Shown here piece by piece: positions 61,544-64,000 of a stretch of 64,000 bases of DNA. This DNA comes from Beijerinckiaceae bacterium (GTDB lineage: Bacteria; Pseudomonadota; Alphaproteobacteria; Rhizobiales; Beijerinckiaceae), in NCBI GenBank assembly GCA_021324915.1, contig JAJPIC010000004.1, positions 1 through 64,000 of the forward strand, given 5' to 3'. The number at the start of each line of letters is the position of its first letter. Within the stretch, counting starts at the first letter, position 1. A program made the position numbers and the translations under genes. Below the pieces are notes generated by a model. That model did no database searches. It was not told where the DNA came from and was given only the letters and a program-made list of their open reading frames with translations.

Positions 61544-62068
61544 TCAGATGAGCTCGAGGGCAAAAGGTTCGCCTTCGACGCAATCCTCGCCGCGCCCGAT
61601 CTGCTCAATGGCTTCGATCATTCTACCTTTGCGGTCAAGCAGCTTGTCGGCGAGGGAGACAAGCCGGGCATTGGGCGTCGCCGTCGGCGAAGCGCGCCGC
61701 AATCTCTGCGCGATTTCGTCTTCTTCGACATGCGGGCTCAAGGCGCAGGCAGTGATGAAGGCCGCAGCAGTCGAGCGGCTGACGCCGGCGAAACAATGAA
61801 TGAGCAGAGGATCGGCCCGATCCCATCCGCGGACGAAGTCAAGCAGGGTCGCGACATGTTCCTCGCAGGGCAGGACATGTCCCTCGATCTCGCAGGTGAT
61901 GTCGGAAATGCCGACGAACAAATGGCGCTCGGGCGCGATGGCCGCGGGCCGGTCAACCCTGATTTCGCGATTGATGAGCGTGATCAGGCTGCGCGCGCCC
62001 GTTGCCCGGGCGACGTCGGCAATGCGGAAGATCGAGCAGACGTGGATGCGTGACACCCGGTTTTCCAT
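61544..62068 (-). CDS. Tyrosine/dual-specificity-type protein phosphatase
   Basis: The ATG at 62068 gives 174 residues with the Cys-phosphatase loop HCFAGVSRS (Cys92 nucleophile, Arg98). GISDIT (Asp56) may supply the general acid. The fold is that of small dual-specificity phosphatases; the substrate could be phosphotyrosine, phosphoserine or a phospholipid. The start overlaps the TGA of a small upstream ORF (TGATG). Confidence 0.85.
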   Translation of the reverse strand: MENRVSRIHVCSIFRIADVARATGARSLITLINREIRVDRPAAIAPERHLFVGISDITCEIEGHVLPCEEHVATLLDFVRGWDRADPLLIHCFAGVSRSTAAAFITACALSPHVEEDEIAQRLRRASPTATPNARLVSLADKLLDRKGRMIEAIEQIGRGEDCVEGEPFALELI

Positions 62069-62310
62069 CAATTGGCCGCGGCCACTCGGGCCCGGCTCAT
62101 TCTATAGCCCCGTTCGCGAATCAATCCCGCCAGCCCGCGCGCAAAAAGACATAGATCCTCGTCAGTTTCATGACCGCATTCGGCCCCGGCCTGCGAAATG
62201 ACGACACAGTCTAATGCCCTGATATTGAAGGTGCAATCGCATGCGAAGCTTGAGCCGTCAGAAGCTGCAGCTCGGTGAGGAAACGCGCGGCAGAAATCTG
62301 TGGAGGCCAA
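62068..62310 (-). CDS. Doubtful small ORF between HD and phosphatase genes
   Basis: An 80-residue frame ends with TGA at 62068-62070, overlapping the phosphatase ATG as coupled genes do. Its C-terminal part (LCLFARGLAGLIRERGYRMS) looks protein-like. However, its only clear ATG (62310) lies inside the HD gene with 100 nt overlap, and the N-terminal part resembles nothing. It may be chance. Otherwise the 142-nt gap 62069-62210 holds nothing recognised. Confidence 0.25.
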   Translation of the reverse strand: MASTDFCRAFPHRAAASDGSSFACDCTFNIRALDCVVISQAGAECGHETDEDLCLFARGLAGLIRERGYRMSRARVAAAN

Positions 62311-62858
62311 GGCTCCCAGGGCGTTCCGCCATAGACCGCGACAAGCGGGTCCTCGCTGAGCGGTTCGAAGGGAATGCGCAAGACATTGTGCATTTCTTCT
62401 TCGGTCCAGCCGACGACGCGGACCGCTTCGGTTGCAGCTGCAATCCGGTCGGCTTCCTTGTGGAGCCGGTGCTCGGTTTCGCTCCAGCCCGGCAGGCCGT
62501 AGCGCAGCGCAATTGCTTTCTCGAGCTCGTCGACGAGCTTGCGATAGGCCTCGCCAAGGAAGGGCTTGAGGACCGAAATGCAGTCGAAACCGAGCAGGCC
62601 CTCGTCCGCATCATGCAGGAGCTCGCGCAGCTCCGCGCGCGGATCGGGCTCGGGAAAACGCTTCCGGCGCAGCTGCAGCACGAAAAGCGAATGCTGCGCA
62701 ACCGAGAGCGGCAAGGGCCAGGCGGAATGGCCGCCCCAACGATAAGTGCGGGCAAGGCCGAGGGCGAGATCCTCGTCCTCCCAGTCGAAAGGCGAGGGAT
62801 TGAGAAGGTCGAGCCTCTTGCCCGAAAGGAGCCGAACCCAGGCGCGCGGCTGGATCAT
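62211..62858 (-). CDS. HD-domain phosphohydrolase (YfbR-like)
   Basis: The 215-residue protein shows an HD metal site: His56 in SVAQHS and His82-Asp83 in ELLHDADEGL. The pattern resembles 5'-deoxynucleotidase YfbR, but homology beyond the HD motif is weak. Its start overlaps the end of tag by 4 nt, so the two are coupled. Confidence 0.8.
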   Translation of the reverse strand: MIQPRAWVRLLSGKRLDLLNPSPFDWEDEDLALGLARTYRWGGHSAWPLPLSVAQHSLFVLQLRRKRFPEPDPRAELRELLHDADEGLLGFDCISVLKPFLGEAYRKLVDELEKAIALRYGLPGWSETEHRLHKEADRIAAATEAVRVVGWTEEEMHNVLRIPFEPLSEDPLVAVYGGTPWEPWPPQISAARFLTELQLLTAQASHAIAPSISGH

Positions 62859-63475
62859 TTGGCGGTTCTATGCGTCGCGAGGCGGGCGAGCTTGGCGCAG
62901 GCCTCGTGCCGCCAGCAGGGCACGACGTGGTCGTTGACCATGCCGACCGCCTGGCAAAAGGCATAGACGATGGTCGGCCCGCAGAACTTGAAGCCGCGGC
63001 TCTTCAAATCCTTCGAAATCTTCTCCGAGAGCGGCGTCGAGGCCGGCAGCTGGTCGCGGCGCCGGAACCGGTTCTGGATAGGCTCGCCGTCGACGAAGCC
63101 CCAGAGATAAGCGGCAAAGCCGCCGTTCTCCTGGATCGCGAGATAGGCCTGCGCGGACGAAACGGCGCCTTCGATCTTCGCCTTGTTGCGGATGATGCTC
63201 TCGTCGCGCATGAGCGAAGCGAGCTTCTTGGGACCATAGCGGGCCATCTTTTCCGGATCGAAATTATCGAAGGCCCGGCGAAAGCTCTCACGACGGCGCA
63301 GGATGGTGATCCAGGAAAGGCCCGCCTGGAATCCGTCGAGGATCAATTTCTCGAAGAGCGCCCGGTCGTCGAATTCAGGCACGCCCCATTCTTCGTCGTG
63401 ATAGGCGACATAGAGCGGATCTTCGCCCGGCCAGGTGCAGCGGATCTTGCCGTCGGATTGGGGGAGCTTCGTCAA
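62855..63475 (-). CDS. tag: DNA-3-methyladenine glycosylase I
   Basis: The 206-residue base-excision enzyme removes 3-methyladenine from DNA. The zinc ligands of the family are present: Cys13 (RCTW), His26 (AYHDEEW), and His183 and Cys187 in HVVPC. The core FEKLILDGFQAGLSW is intact. It overlaps YgfZ by 4 nt upstream and the HD gene by 4 nt downstream. Confidence 0.95.
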   Translation of the reverse strand: MTKLPQSDGKIRCTWPGEDPLYVAYHDEEWGVPEFDDRALFEKLILDGFQAGLSWITILRRRESFRRAFDNFDPEKMARYGPKKLASLMRDESIIRNKAKIEGAVSSAQAYLAIQENGGFAAYLWGFVDGEPIQNRFRRRDQLPASTPLSEKISKDLKSRGFKFCGPTIVYAFCQAVGMVNDHVVPCWRHEACAKLARLATHRTAK

Positions 63476-64000
63476 TTGGGCGGCGTTACCTCTATGCCGG
63501 CTTCGCCGGCAATTAGCCTAATTCCGGCATTTTTTGCATCTTCAAGCCGATCGAGCCGCAGCATGGCAAGGCCGTGGGTTCCAGCCGTCGAGCCCACCTG
63601 TCCGATGCTGATTTCGCCCATCATCACCTCGCAGCCCGGTTGCGGCACAGGCCCGTCGAAGCGGACTTTCAAGATTCGCTTGCGCGCCGAATTGCGGAAA
63701 TGCACCCGGGCGACCACCTCCTGGCCCGGATAGCAGCCCTTCTTGAAATCGACGCCATTGAGCCAATCGAGATCGGCATCATGCACGAAGGCGTCGCCAT
63801 AGGCAAAATCGATCCCGCCCTTGGGCACGCCGAGCGCGACGCGGCGCGCCTCGTAGACCTCCGGCGGAGTTGTCGCGAACTTTTCGAGATCTGCAGGCGG
63901 CGCGATGAGCCGAAAACCAAGCGCCGGAATGCGCGGGTCGGAGAAACCGATGCCTTCGAAAGCGGGAGGTTCGGCATCGCCCCAGATCGCGGCGACCGCC
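63472..64000 (-). CDS. ygfZ: Folate-binding protein YgfZ, C-terminal part (5' end outside window)
   Basis: The frame is open to base 64000, so the gene begins outside. The YgfZ signature KGCYPGQEVVARVHFR is present, following VYEARRVALGVPKGGIDFAYGD. YgfZ uses folate to support assembly or repair of iron-sulfur enzymes and tRNA modification. A start at 63828 would cut the family in half and is not the true one. It is the first of a coupled set with tag and the HD gene. Confidence 0.93.
   Translation of the reverse strand, partial: AVAAIWGDAEPPAFEGIGFSDPRIPALGFRLIAPPADLEKFATTPPEVYEARRVALGVPKGGIDFAYGDAFVHDADLDWLNGVDFKKGCYPGQEVVARVHFRNSARKRILKVRFDGPVPQPGCEVMMGEISIGQVGSTAGTHGLAMLRLDRLEDAKNAGIRLIAGEAGIEVTPPN

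Overview
The window is a chromosomal segment of a high-GC alphaproteobacterium, most likely a member of the Rhizobiales/Hyphomicrobiales. The evidence is the gene order (L11-L1-L10-L7/L12-rpoB-rpoC, str, S10, spc and alpha operons; tatABC-serS-surE-pcm-LytM lipoprotein), alphaproteobacterial signatures (Atp12 chaperone, DUF2336 and DUF6165 proteins, a MctP-type symporter with its DUF3311 partner) and dispersed intergenic palindromes of the kind common in Rhizobiales. A large PEP carboxylase beside a malic-enzyme gene would suit a methylotroph-like member such as the Beijerinckiaceae, but the family is a guess. No rRNA, tRNA, CRISPR, prophage or insertion sequence was seen.

Layout. 1-11.1 kb: end of rplK, rplA, a structured 0.5-kb leader, rplJ, rplL, rpoB and rpoC, closed by a strong terminator. 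11.3-12.6 kb: two genes inserted between rpoC and the str operon, a small exported Gly/Tyr-rich protein and an aquaporin. 13.0-31.4 kb: one nearly unbroken block of rpsL-rpsG-fusA-tuf, S10, spc (with secY and adk) and alpha genes, all on the + strand, many overlapping or 1-10 nt apart, ending in a probable terminator. 31.6-36.4 kb: a DegP-type protease, an orphan ParA-like ATPase, RarA and an RluC-type pseudouridine synthase. 36.4-41.0 kb (- strand): a malic-enzyme gene interrupted by an in-frame TGA, and PEP carboxylase. 41.1-48.1 kb: Atp12, TatABC, SerS, SurE, a Pcm-type methyltransferase and a degenerate LytM lipoprotein. 48.1-64 kb: mixed housekeeping and accessory genes, namely a GT61-type glycosyltransferase, CobS, a DUF3311/MctP transporter pair, a secreted unknown, a nitroreductase, a CitE-like protein, a DUF2336 protein, a NudK-type Nudix hydrolase, NAD kinase, DUF6165, GlyS, a Phd/VapC module with a frameshifted toxin, XseB, a Cys-phosphatase, an HD hydrolase, Tag and the C-terminal part of YgfZ.

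The genes are mostly core functions: transcription, translation, protein export by Sec and Tat, envelope maintenance and anaplerotic carbon flow. I found no convincing new multigene system. The points most worth checking are the two genes broken by apparent single-base changes (malic enzyme and VapC toxin), an unusually long Lys/Ala/Pro-rich N-terminal extension on ribosomal protein L5, 11-bp direct repeats 21 bp apart between ppc and the Atp12 gene, and a set of perfect intergenic palindromes that includes two copies of a composite RIME-like element.
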